This document shows, one piece after another, positions 9,862 through 17,604 of a DNA stretch of 64,000 nt. The stretch is taken from NCBI GenBank assembly GCA_963746735.1, contig CAVVCO010000031.1, forward strand, positions 54,007 through 118,006, read 5' to 3'. The notes beneath the pieces were generated by a model. The model worked only from the letters and a program-made list of their open reading frames with translations. It did not search any database and was not told the origin of the DNA. Position 1 is the stretch's first letter; each line of letters begins with the position of its first letter. The stretch comes from CAVSWT01 sp963746735. GTDB lineage: Bacteria; Bacteroidota; Ignavibacteria; Ignavibacteriales; Ignavibacteriaceae. The position numbers were made by a program, and so were the translations under genes.

Positions 9862-10164
9862 TTAAGCTGTAAACTTAATCCATTTTATTCTTTCATCACT
9901 AAAAAAATTATTTACTTTCCTAATGATCAATTCTTCTTTAAATTTTAATTCGTTTCTCCATGCCGCATTTTCAACTTTTAAGTTAAGCACTTTCTTTTCA
10001 ACTTTTTTTGGAACGGCAACTTTTTCCCATTCCGGAAATATTTCATAAAAATTTATTATTACGTCAGATTCTTTTATAACCTTTCTTATCCCAGCTAATC
10101 CGGGATCATTTTTTATTATATCTGCCATACTTAAAAATTTTTCAGGCATAAGCCGCTTTTCCAC
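9862..10164 (-). CDS. DUF721 / DciA-like protein, candidate helicase loader
   Basis: The 100-residue product resembles the DUF721 family, which includes DciA, the ancestral loader of the replicative helicase DnaB. Seen here are the short KH-like core with AWRNELKFKEELIIRKVN (about residues 69-86) and the typical small size. The first ATG (10164) makes it overlap recF by 23 bp; a second ATG at 10149 gives an 8-bp overlap and a start at MPEKFLS. It sits between recF and gyrB, a frequent location for DUF721 genes. The DciA role is known for the family and inferred here from weak similarity and strong context. Confidence 0.72.
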   Translation of the reverse strand: MEKRLMPEKFLSMADIIKNDPGLAGIRKVIKESDVIINFYEIFPEWEKVAVPKKVEKKVLNLKVENAAWRNELKFKEELIIRKVNNFFSDERIKWIKFTA

Positions 10165-11257
10165 CGCTAACTTTCAATATTAAATCGTTCTTATCTTTTT
10201 TTAGAAAAGATAAGTTAGTAAAGTCTGTAAGGGTTATAAACGCCTGACCAACGTCTCTCAAGTATTCACTTATTTTGGAAGATCTTTTTATATCTAGTTC
10301 ACCAAAAACATCATCTAATAAAAAGATAGGTTTCCTGCCGGTGATTTCTTTTAAATAAAAAAACTGAGCAAATCTTAAAACAACTTGAAATGTTTTGTTC
10401 TGGCCTTGCGAACCAAATGTTTTCAAGTTTAAAGAATTGATTTGAAAAACAAAATCATCTCTATGCGGACCAACAAGATTTACAGCTCTTCTCAGCTCTT
10501 CATCTCTTTTTAATTTTAAAAGATCAGTATATTTTTCTTCAACACTTTCAAGATTACCAGAGCCTTCTAAAAATAAGTATTCAATTTCAGGCAGCTCTTC
10601 TTGTTCCATAATTACTTTATATGAACTCTTAATATAATCATTAAACTCTTTAACAAATTTGATTCGATGCTTTATTATTTCAGTCCCCGTCTCTTTTAGT
10701 TTTGAGGTCCAGGCATCTAATTCATCAAATAAAATATTTCTTTTCTTTTCTTTAATTTGAGTAAGAAGTGAAGATCTTTGACGAAGAGTTCTGTTATAAT
10801 CCAATAGAAAGTTTAGATATGTCTCACTTGCCTGGGAAAGAATTGAATCAACAAATTTTCTTCTGTCCCCCGGCGGACCTAAAGTTATTGAATGATCCAG
10901 GGGCGATATTATAACCACCGGAAATTTACCTATTATTTCTGCGTGCTTATTTATCTGTTTATTGTTTTGAAAATAAAATTTCTTATTTTCTTCTTTTGAA
11001 TAATAAATTCTCACGTTATCAATAGAAAACTCGTTAAATATTCCTCTCAGCTCAAAGTCATTCTCGTTAAATCTTAGCACTTCGTTTTCGTTTTTAGAAT
11101 TATATCCTTTTGTCGTACATAAATAATAAATTGCCTCTAAGATAGTTGTTTTGCCCTGTCCGTTTCCACCAACTATATAGTTCATTTTATCAGAAAAAGT
11201 TAGCTCAGTATTTTGGTGGCTTCTGAAATTTTTAAGCTGGATGGATGATAAAATCAT
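10142..11257 (-). CDS. recF: DNA replication and repair protein RecF
   Basis: RecF is an SMC-like ATPase that works with RecO and RecR to load RecA at gaps. The 371-residue product has the N-terminal segment LKNFRSHQNTELTFSDKMN, Walker A GGNGQGKTTILEAIYYL (about 31-47), the signature RRKFVDSILSQ (about 127-137) and a C-terminal Walker B FLLDDVFGELD (about 306-316). Length is normal. It follows dnaN with a 1-bp gap and its 3' end overlaps the dciA-like gene, so dnaN-recF-dciA-gyrB-gyrA appears to be one transcription unit. Confidence 0.97.
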   Translation of the reverse strand: MILSSIQLKNFRSHQNTELTFSDKMNYIVGGNGQGKTTILEAIYYLCTTKGYNSKNENEVLRFNENDFELRGIFNEFSIDNVRIYYSKEENKKFYFQNNKQINKHAEIIGKFPVVIISPLDHSITLGPPGDRRKFVDSILSQASETYLNFLLDYNRTLRQRSSLLTQIKEKKRNILFDELDAWTSKLKETGTEIIKHRIKFVKEFNDYIKSSYKVIMEQEELPEIEYLFLEGSGNLESVEEKYTDLLKLKRDEELRRAVNLVGPHRDDFVFQINSLNLKTFGSQGQNKTFQVVLRFAQFFYLKEITGRKPIFLLDDVFGELDIKRSSKISEYLRDVGQAFITLTDFTNLSFLKKDKNDLILKVSGGKAAYA

Positions 11258-11258
11258 G

Positions 11259-12368
11259 CTAATTATTTAAACGAACTGGCATTAACAACAGCATTAAGTC
11301 TTCGTCTTCCTTTATATCTGTCGGTTCTATAATACATGCTTTGGTTGGCGAATGAAGCTTAAATATTATTTCCTTGTTATTCACATGAGAAAGTATATCG
11401 CTTACATAAGCGGTATTAAAACCAATATCCATCGGCTCTCCAGCATATTCACATAAAATACTTTCTTTAGCGTTTGCTCCATGGTCTATATCTTCGGCAG
11501 AAAGTTCTAATTTATTTTTTGTTATAGAAAATTTAACCTGCTTTGAATTAGAAGAAGAAAAAAGCATCATTCTTTTAACAGCTGAATGCAATTCATCGGT
11601 TTTTATTTTTAGTAGATTTTCATTTTCTAAAGGAATAACACTGCTGTATGCCGGATATTTTTCTCCAATAAGTCTTGATATAAAATCTAAATCATTAAAG
11701 TGAATGGATATATTTGTTTTACTTAAGTACGCAACAATATCGCTATCTGTCAATTGTTTTGATAGAACCGTAATAGCTCTTTCAGGAACAATATACTGCT
11801 CGTTATTTTCAGAAGTAATTTTTTTGTTAATATATTTTACTAATCTATGCCCATCTGTTGTTACGAACCTTAATCCTTCATTTGTAAATTCAAGAAGAGT
11901 CCCGGTCATTGCCGGACGCATATCTTCTTTGCTCATTGCAAATGAAGTTTGATCAATTGCTTTCTTTAATTCTGAACCGTTTATTTTTACTTCTTTTTCA
12001 GTTGAAATTTTTGGAATTTCAGGAAAGTCTTCCGGAGAAGAAAAACTAATATTATATACTCCGTTATCTGTTTTAAGTTTTAATTTTGAATCTGTTTCTA
12101 CTTCAAAGTTTATTTGAGTGTCGCCTAAAGATCTGATAATATCAAAAAGCAGTCTAGCTGGTATAACCATTTTATAGCTGCCGTTTGAAGAGATGTTAAT
12201 TGAGGCTCTTAGTGCAATTTCCAAGTCGGTTGCAGTAACAGAAAGTTCCCCTTCTTTAATATCAAAGAGAAAATTTTCTAAAATCGGCATTGGCGTTCTA
12301 GTAGGAACCGCCGGAATAATTTTGGATAATAGCTTTTCCAGAACCTTGCTGTTTACTTTGAATTCCAT
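11259..12368 (-). CDS. dnaN: DNA polymerase III beta subunit (sliding clamp)
   Basis: DnaN is the ring-shaped processivity clamp of the replicative polymerase and a platform for repair proteins. The 369-residue product has the three tandem clamp domains. Conserved features include the VPTRTPMPILENFLF N-terminal block (about 21-35), a TDGHRLV motif in domain 2 (about 169-175), and the typical C-terminus, here LLMPVRLNN, close to the canonical MPMRL peptide-binding strand. It heads the minus-strand replication operon. The region upstream (12369-12538) contains only a terminator of the neighbouring gene and presumably the dnaN promoter. Confidence 0.97.
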   Translation of the reverse strand: MEFKVNSKVLEKLLSKIIPAVPTRTPMPILENFLFDIKEGELSVTATDLEIALRASINISSNGSYKMVIPARLLFDIIRSLGDTQINFEVETDSKLKLKTDNGVYNISFSSPEDFPEIPKISTEKEVKINGSELKKAIDQTSFAMSKEDMRPAMTGTLLEFTNEGLRFVTTDGHRLVKYINKKITSENNEQYIVPERAITVLSKQLTDSDIVAYLSKTNISIHFNDLDFISRLIGEKYPAYSSVIPLENENLLKIKTDELHSAVKRMMLFSSSNSKQVKFSITKNKLELSAEDIDHGANAKESILCEYAGEPMDIGFNTAYVSDILSHVNNKEIIFKLHSPTKACIIEPTDIKEDEDLMLLLMPVRLNN

Positions 12369-12485
12369 CTGTTTTTTTTCTCCTATTGAAGCATCAAAAA
12401 ATAATAAAACTATACACTAATCTCAATTAAATTTGACGTTATAATCGTCTAATTTATATTGTTATTTGCCGTTACTTTTGGTTTA

Positions 12486-12521
12486 AAATAAAAAAGCCAG
12501 CACCGAGATGCTGGCTTATAA
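12486..12521 (-). terminator. Intrinsic terminator of the 12539-12937 lipoprotein gene
   Basis: A 9-bp perfect stem (AAGCCAGCA at 12494-12502 / TGCTGGCTT at 12509-12517) with a 6-base loop is followed, in the minus-strand transcript, by a U-rich run. It lies 20 bp past the stop of the lipoprotein gene and would separate it from dnaN. Confidence 0.85.
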
Positions 12522-12538
12522 AAAATCTTTTTATTCTT

Positions 12539-12937
12539 TTAGGGAGACGTAGTTGAAGTACTTGATAAATCATCGCTGCTAGATATAGTTGCAAACAACG
12601 AGTAACTTCCATTGATGTATGTGCTTGAATATATAATTAAAACTTTTGTTCCGGCGTTAATTGCAATGTTTCCAGAAACAGCTCCACTAGCATTAAATGA
12701 TGTAGCACCAGCTGGGACCTCATAGGTTGTTGAGTAAGAATAAAGTCCGTTTTTAATTGCTTCAACAGTAACTATTTTTCCCGAGGCAACGTTTACTTCA
12801 TCGCCTTTAAAGTTAATTCTTAATGCCCCTGCAGAAAGGTTTTTAAAAACAACTTGGCTTTGCAGCTTTGATGAACATCCTGTTAAAAATAATAAGGGCA
12901 ATAATAAAAACGGTAAATACTTTATATATTTATTCAT
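12539..12937 (-). CDS. Small lipoprotein of unknown function
   Basis: The 132-residue product starts with a lipoprotein signal peptide: Lys, a hydrophobic core LPFLLLPLLFL, then the lipobox LTGC with the lipidated Cys at about residue 21. The mature part is short, Ser/Thr-rich and predicted beta-rich (SQVVFKNLSAGALRINFKG, and so on), ending in a low-complexity SSTSTTSP tail. It resembles no family I can name. It is a single-gene unit with its own terminator downstream, next to the dnaN operon. A surface or periplasmic anchored role is likely from the lipobox only. Confidence 0.7.
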   Translation of the reverse strand: MNKYIKYLPFLLLPLLFLTGCSSKLQSQVVFKNLSAGALRINFKGDEVNVASGKIVTVEAIKNGLYSYSTTYEVPAGATSFNASGAVSGNIAINAGTKVLIIYSSTYINGSYSLFATISSSDDLSSTSTTSP

Positions 12938-13342
12938 TATAGAAACCTCTTTTGAAGTTTTATATATAAATTCTATAACAACTTAAAACAACAACGATTA
13001 AAAATTACTTTAATTATAACTAATAATCAATAAGAATGTATTTTATTACAAATACTTTACCAACACACTATTAATAATTAATATATATATATTTTAAATA
13101 TTAATAGTTATAATAAGAGTGTGGAAAAGTTAATATTACATAAAAAGCGTAAAAAATACCAGAAATGACTATTATGAGCACAACATAAATGTTAATAATT
13201 CTTTATAAAAAAATAGTTATTAACAGATTGTTGATACTTGTTTAGTAACTAACATTTATTGAATGTTAGAATAACAAATTATTAACATATGTTTTTTTGA
13301 TAGGAAAGGCTCGCATAATAATTTGCGAGCCTCAAATTAAAG
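12938..13342. other. Very AT-rich intergenic region
   Basis: This 405-bp gap is almost entirely A and T from about 12960 to 13300, with alternating TA tracts (13079-13092) and many short runs. One near-DnaA-box (TGTGGAAAA, 13120-13128, one mismatch to TGTGGATAA) is present. A GC stem-loop lies at 13307-13332. It must contain the promoter of the 12539-12937 gene. The composition would suit a DNA-unwinding element, but there is no cluster of boxes to support an origin call. Confidence 0.4.
13307..13332. other. Stem-loop after lipoprotein gene, possible terminator
   Basis: A perfect 9-bp stem (AGGCTCGCA at 13307-13315 / TGCGAGCCT at 13324-13332) with an 8-base AT loop lies 11 bp beyond the stop of the 13343-13759 gene. 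The minus-strand transcript is not followed by a clear U-run, so it may be a weak terminator or a 3'-end stabilising hairpin. Confidence 0.55.
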
Positions 13343-13759
13343 TTATTGTACAGTAAAATTAGATGTAGCAGTAAACGCAGTTCCTTGTTGATTTCCTACA
13401 TTCCCTGTAACAGTAAATGTCCATTGCTGGCCGACCTGTAATACAGTTACTGGACCAATATCGACCGGAGCAGTATTACTGTAAACACCACCCACAGCAA
13501 TAGTTTCATTTGTAACGCCAGCGGCAGCGCAATTACCAACTATTTGTGTAATATAAACGGTTGTGGAAGGTTTAAATTCAAAATAATATTGCTGTTGATT
13601 ATCCTGGACAATAGAAACAGCAACAGTTACATTCCCTGTATTTCCACCAGTACCTCCAGTACCAAAAGGATCTGTTCCCGTTGTTGACGAATCGTTGTTA
13701 CTGCACCCAACAAAGGCAATTAAAACAAGGAAAAGAAATGAAATAAATATTTTTTTCAT
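13343..13759 (-). CDS. Secreted lipoprotein with Gly/Thr-rich linker
   Basis: The 138-residue product has a lipoprotein signal (MKKIFISFLFLVLIAFVGC, lipidated Cys at about residue 19), then a low-complexity Asn/Ser/Thr/Gly linker with GTGGTGG, then a compact beta-rich domain of about 95 residues that is probably immunoglobulin-like. No catalytic motif is visible. It lies 33 bp downstream of the barrel-protein gene on the same strand, so the two may be coexpressed envelope components. I do not recognise a named family. Confidence 0.7.
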   Translation of the reverse strand: MKKIFISFLFLVLIAFVGCSNNDSSTTGTDPFGTGGTGGNTGNVTVAVSIVQDNQQQYYFEFKPSTTVYITQIVGNCAAAGVTNETIAVGGVYSNTAPVDIGPVTVLQVGQQWTFTVTGNVGNQQGTAFTATSNFTVQ

Positions 13760-13792
13760 CTTTATGTCTCCTTTATTAAAAATGTATTTTCT

Positions 13793-14425
13793 TTATAATT
13801 GAAACTTTAGTGCAACACCTAATTTAAGAGTAAAAACACTATTGCTTAAACCGGGAATATCAAGTGTGTTTGAAATTGGAATTGAAACCATAAAATCAGT
13901 TGCTAAATCCATTCCGGGAGATAAATTAAAGTTATAGCCAGTGCCTGTTGCAATCCCAAAAACAGCTGAATTATATTTTGTATTTAACGTTGCCACCCCA
14001 GATTGCCCCTGTGCATTAGTTTGCGTTTGTTCACCACTACCGCCGAGTTTAATACTTAAAGAAGGGCCTCCGACCATATAAAAACCACTAAATTCGGCTT
14101 TAAACATTGGATCAAGGGTTAAATAATAAAGAGAAAAAGAGTTTTCCGTTGTTACATTATTTGCTGTGGTTGAGTTTGAAAAATTCCTCATATCAAAAAC
14201 GGTTAAATTAACTAACATTCCTATATGTTTTGAAAAAGAAACATCAACATTTCCACCAATACCAATACCAATTCCATTGTATGATAGAGTTAAGTTTTTA
14301 GCATTAAAAATGTTGAAGTTACCAGTAAGCCTAGGACCAATTTTAACTGTTTGAGCAAAGGAAGAGGTAGAAACAAAGAACATCAATAAAATAAAGATAG
14401 AAACAAAAGAAAGAACTTTTTTCAT
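13793..14425 (-). CDS. Outer-membrane beta-barrel protein
   Basis: The 210-residue product begins with a signal peptide (cleavage probably after SSFAQ, about residue 25). The rest is a string of alternating amphipathic strands, for example NGIGIGIGGNVDVSFS and YMVGGPSLSIKL, and it ends in the aromatic-containing strand FTLKLGVALKFQL, typical of small eight-strand barrels of the OmpA/PorT-like (OMP_b-brl) type. This suggests an outer-membrane protein of unknown ligand. It precedes the 13343-13759 lipoprotein gene by 33 bp. Confidence 0.72.
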   Translation of the reverse strand: MKKVLSFVSIFILLMFFVSTSSFAQTVKIGPRLTGNFNIFNAKNLTLSYNGIGIGIGGNVDVSFSKHIGMLVNLTVFDMRNFSNSTTANNVTTENSFSLYYLTLDPMFKAEFSGFYMVGGPSLSIKLGGSGEQTQTNAQGQSGVATLNTKYNSAVFGIATGTGYNFNLSPGMDLATDFMVSIPISNTLDIPGLSNSVFTLKLGVALKFQL

Positions 14426-14547
14426 AGTACCCTCCAGGTTAAAGAAAGTGTTTAAATAAATTGTTTTATTAACTACACATTAATGCGTATAATGATGCTG
14501 AATTAGCTCATAGATAAGTCAAAGAGAAAAAATATTTTTGAACTCCC

Positions 14548-14575
14548 AAAATTTTACAGTGGGGGGTAAAATTTT
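14548..14575. other. AT-rich hairpin with a G-run loop
   Basis: Perfect 10-bp arms AAAATTTTAC (14548-14557) and GTAAAATTTT (14566-14575) enclose an 8-base loop containing a G run. It lies in the 287-bp gap between hemL and the barrel-protein gene, where nothing else is visible. It could be a terminator of hemL or a regulatory hairpin in the leader of the barrel gene. Confidence 0.4.
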
Positions 14576-14712
14576 AACATAAAAAGCTTTATTCTTTAAT
14601 TTCCCAGATTGTATGAAATTAAGGAATAACATAAGCAAAAGCACAAAAGAAATTTATAGAAAAAAAAAGAAAAAAGGTATAAAAAAATCTCTTATAGATA
14701 AGATTACATTAT

Positions 14713-16010
14713 TTACAATATTTTTTTAAAAGCATTCCTTTGGGCAGCAATTGTTTTTTCAATATCCTCATCTGTATGTGCAGTTGAAATAAATGCGGCT
14801 TCAAATTGCGCAGGAGCCAAATAAATTCCCTGGTTTAACATCTCATTGAAATATTTTCCATATAGCCCTGTATCAGATTTTAAAGCGGATTTAAAATCTA
14901 CAACAGGATTTTCAGTAAAAAACAAACAAGACATAGAGCCAGCGCGATTTAAAGCAAAGTTTTTATTAATCTTTTTAAAATTTTCTAGGAATCCGTTTTC
15001 AAGCGTAAGTGCTTTTTCTTCTAGAATAGAATAAACTTCAGGATGATCTTTTATATATGTTAATGCGGCAATTCCGGCAGTCATTGCTAGAGGATTTCCG
15101 CTTAATGTTCCTGCTTGATAAACCGGGCCGCTTGGGGCAATCATTTCCATAATTTCTTTTTTACCTCCGAAGGCGCCGACTGGCAATCCGCCTCCGATTA
15201 TTTTTCCAAAGGTTGTTAAATCAGGTTTTATGTTTACAATTTCCTGTAGCCCCGCCTTTTGCAACTCTAAAGCCAGTCATAACTTCATCAAAGATCAAAA
15301 CCATGTTTTCTTCATTACATATTTTTCTTAATCCATTTAAGAACTCGTCTGTTCCCCGAATCATTCCCATGTTGCCTGCAAAAGGCTCAACAATAATTGC
15401 GGCAATTTGATTTTTATTTTCGGCTACAACTTTTTTTAACTGATTCAATGCTGTTATAGTCTGCCAACAAAGTGTCTGCAGCATTCGCTTTTGTTACTCC
15501 CGGACTGGTAGGAACGCCAAGAGTTAATGCGCCGCTGCCAGCCTTTATTAAAAAGTAATCTGCGTGTCCGTGATAGCAGCCTTCAAACTTTATGAACTTG
15601 TCTTTTTTTGTAAAAGCTCTCGCAGCCCTAATAGCGCTCATTGTAGCTTCGGTTCCGCTGTTTACCATTCTAACTAATTCTATTGAGGGAACTAGCTCTG
15701 TTATAAGTTTAGCCATTTGTATTTCTAATTCAGTTGGAGCACCAAAGCTTACCCCGTTTTCAACCGCACGCAATAAAGCCTCTTTTATAAAAGGAGGATT
15801 GTGCCCAAATAAATGCGGTCCCCAGCTTCCAATATATTCGATATATTCGTTATCGTCTGCATCAACTATTTTAGAGCCATATCCCTTTTTAATAAAGAGT
15901 GGATTTCCTCCGACAGCTTTGAATGCCCGCACAGGAGAATTTACTCCACCAGGAATATATTTTTTTGCCTCGTTAAAAAGGAACGAACTTTTATCTGTAT
16001 TCATAATCAT
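14713..16010 (-). CDS. hemL: Glutamate-1-semialdehyde 2,1-aminomutase (two frameshifts)
   Basis: HemL is a PLP enzyme that converts glutamate-1-semialdehyde to 5-aminolevulinate, the entry to haem in the C5 pathway. The reconstructed product of about 430 residues has the N-terminus AKKYIPGGVNSPVRAFKAVG, the GTEATMSAIRAARA cofactor loop, FEGCYHGHAD, FDEVMTGFRV, and the PLP-Lys in DLTTFGKIIGGGLPVGAFGG (about residue 268). Two +1 errors break it. One is in an A-run near 15432 (removing one A gives ESVKKVVAENKNQ). The other is in GGGG near 15255 (removing one G gives VAKGGLQEIV). Every conserved block is intact, so a sequencing artefact is likelier than decay. hemB and hemY lie 9-12 kb away. Confidence 0.93.
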
Positions 16011-16099
16011 TTCTCAATTATTTATAAAATCAACATAGCAAATTTAATAAATAAGAGAATGTTAAATAAATGGAATTATAAAGAAGGAGAAAAAAAATA

Positions 16100-16657
16100 T
16101 TATAAAACAGTTCCAATTTTTGAAAGGTTATTAGAAAAAAGTATAAAAACAATTTTTCCAGTAATTGTCTTTGATGAAATGGTTCCGAAATCTTTATCTC
16201 TGCTGTCATAACTGTTAACCCTGTTATCTCCAGACACATAAAGATCCCCGTCAGGGACGGTTGTTTCATGCTGATATTTAATAAAATAATTTTTTACTTC
16301 TTTCCCGCTATCGGCAATGGAAAGAGTGCTTGTATAAGGTTCATCAAGCGATTTTTCATTTAGAAATATTTTTCCATTATCAATTTGTATTTTATCTTTT
16401 TCTACTCCAATTACTCTTCTTATAATAGGATAAGGAAAACGGAAATCTTTAATTATAACTACATCTCCCCTTCGAATATCATCCTTACCATAATTGGAAT
16501 TAGATAGAAGAAAATCACCCTCTTCTAAAGTAGGATACATTGCAAGCCGATCTCTATCAGAAATAGTTTGAAAGCTATAGCCAAGGAATGTGAGGATTAG
16601 CGCAGAGAGAATAAAGATTAAAAGAATTGCAACGAGACTGTTTATAATATATTTCAT
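16100..16657 (-). CDS. Signal peptidase I-like protein lacking the catalytic Ser and Lys
   Basis: The 185-residue product has the S26 signal peptidase fold: an N-terminal membrane anchor (about residues 5-27), box B as LAMYPTLEEGD, box C RRGDVVII, box D IIRRVIGV and box E GDNRVNSYDSRDKDFG. The nucleophile Ser of the canonical SMxPTL motif is Ala39 (codon GCA), and the general-base Lys of the KRxxG motif is Arg80 (AGA). Both dyad residues are therefore replaced while the structural boxes are kept, which suggests a non-catalytic paralogue. Inactive S26 paralogues are known elsewhere (Staphylococcus SpsA; Streptococcus SipA in pilus assembly). The function is unknown. It lies about 90 bp upstream of hemL on the same strand. 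Confidence 0.85.
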   Translation of the reverse strand: MKYIINSLVAILLIFILSALILTFLGYSFQTISDRDRLAMYPTLEEGDFLLSNSNYGKDDIRRGDVVIIKDFRFPYPIIRRVIGVEKDKIQIDNGKIFLNEKSLDEPYTSTLSIADSGKEVKNYFIKYQHETTVPDGDLYVSGDNRVNSYDSRDKDFGTISSKTITGKIVFILFSNNLSKIGTVL

Positions 16658-16792
16658 AAAACACTTTCAAACAAAAACAGAACATATGTGTTTTATAAGT
16701 TAAGCAATGATGAGACAAAAGAGGAATGGTTTTTCATTTAAAATCATAATGTGGCTAGTAAATCACAAAACAAAAAGGAGAGTAATTTATAT

Positions 16793-17596
16793 TTATTTAA
16801 ATGTTAATGGAAGAACCACATCATTTACTGCCACTTCGCCTTCATCTAATCCAATTAAGTTTTGACCGAACATAACCTTATGATCGAACTTTCTAAATGT
16901 GGAAAGCGTTACGAGCGGTTCATTTCCTTTTTCCGCAGTGTCTTGATTTACAGTTGTAACCACACATCTTGCACATGGTTTTACGGCTTGAAATTTTATA
17001 TTGCCAATTTTAAAATAGTTAAATGTGTCTTCGATAAATGGAGTTCCGCCATCAAAAACAAAATTAGGCCGGAAGCGGTTCATAGGAACAGGGGCGGCTA
17101 ATTTAGAGTTTAAATCTTCTAAGGACTTTTCTCCAATAATTAGAAAGGGATAGGCATCAGCGAAACTAACTATTTTTTCCTGTGGAGAATATTTAGGATC
17201 AACTATTCGCCTGGTTGAATCAGGCATGTAAACAAGGCGGCATTTTTCATTAAGAGCCGTTGAAAACCAATTGTCTATTTCTTTGCTTGATGTTTGAGCT
17301 ATACAGAAATCATCCCAAACAGGGACTTCAATTTGTTCCGTCGAATTATTTTGTAAAGGAATTTTTATTAAAGCCGTTTTATTTTTTTTATGATGAACAA
17401 CCAAGAAACCGCCATCGATTGCTGTTTGTAGCAAAGCCATCTGCGGATACTGGCGCTGCGTCATAAAATCATTATTTGAATTTATCAACATCCATCGTCG
17501 GTCATATCTCAGACCTCTTTTTTCAACCACAGCAGAGGAGAAAGAAATTCCACCAAGAGATTTAATGGGATAAATATTTATTTGTGTCAGTTTCAT
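16793..17596 (-). CDS. MOSC domain protein (YcbX / mARC-like)
   Basis: The 267-residue product has an N-terminal MOSC beta-barrel domain (QINIYPIKSLGGISFSSA, RWMLINSNNDFMTQRQYPQM) and a C-terminal MOSC domain containing the conserved Cys segment KPCARCVVTTVNQDT (about residues 205-219), the expected ligand site for molybdenum cofactor. Related enzymes (YcbX, mitochondrial mARC) reduce N-hydroxylated compounds with an electron-transfer partner. Length matches YcbX without its fused ferredoxin domain. It lies 8 bp downstream of the membrane phosphoesterase gene, a possible two-gene unit. Substrate is not inferable. Confidence 0.85.
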   Translation of the reverse strand: MKLTQINIYPIKSLGGISFSSAVVEKRGLRYDRRWMLINSNNDFMTQRQYPQMALLQTAIDGGFLVVHHKKNKTALIKIPLQNNSTEQIEVPVWDDFCIAQTSSKEIDNWFSTALNEKCRLVYMPDSTRRIVDPKYSPQEKIVSFADAYPFLIIGEKSLEDLNSKLAAPVPMNRFRPNFVFDGGTPFIEDTFNYFKIGNIKFQAVKPCARCVVTTVNQDTAEKGNEPLVTLSTFRKFDHKVMFGQNLIGLDEGEVAVNDVVLPLTFK

Positions 17597-17604
17597 AAAT
17601 AAAA

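Noticed and set aside
12494..12517. The 12494-12517 stem as a member of a palindromic repeat family
   Set aside because: It has a proper loop and U-run, a single occurrence, and the right place for an intrinsic terminator.
15414..15484. A AAA AAG-type slippery sequence in hemL as programmed frameshifting
   Set aside because: The same one-base pattern occurs in many unrelated genes, without a stimulatory hairpin. A consensus error is simpler.
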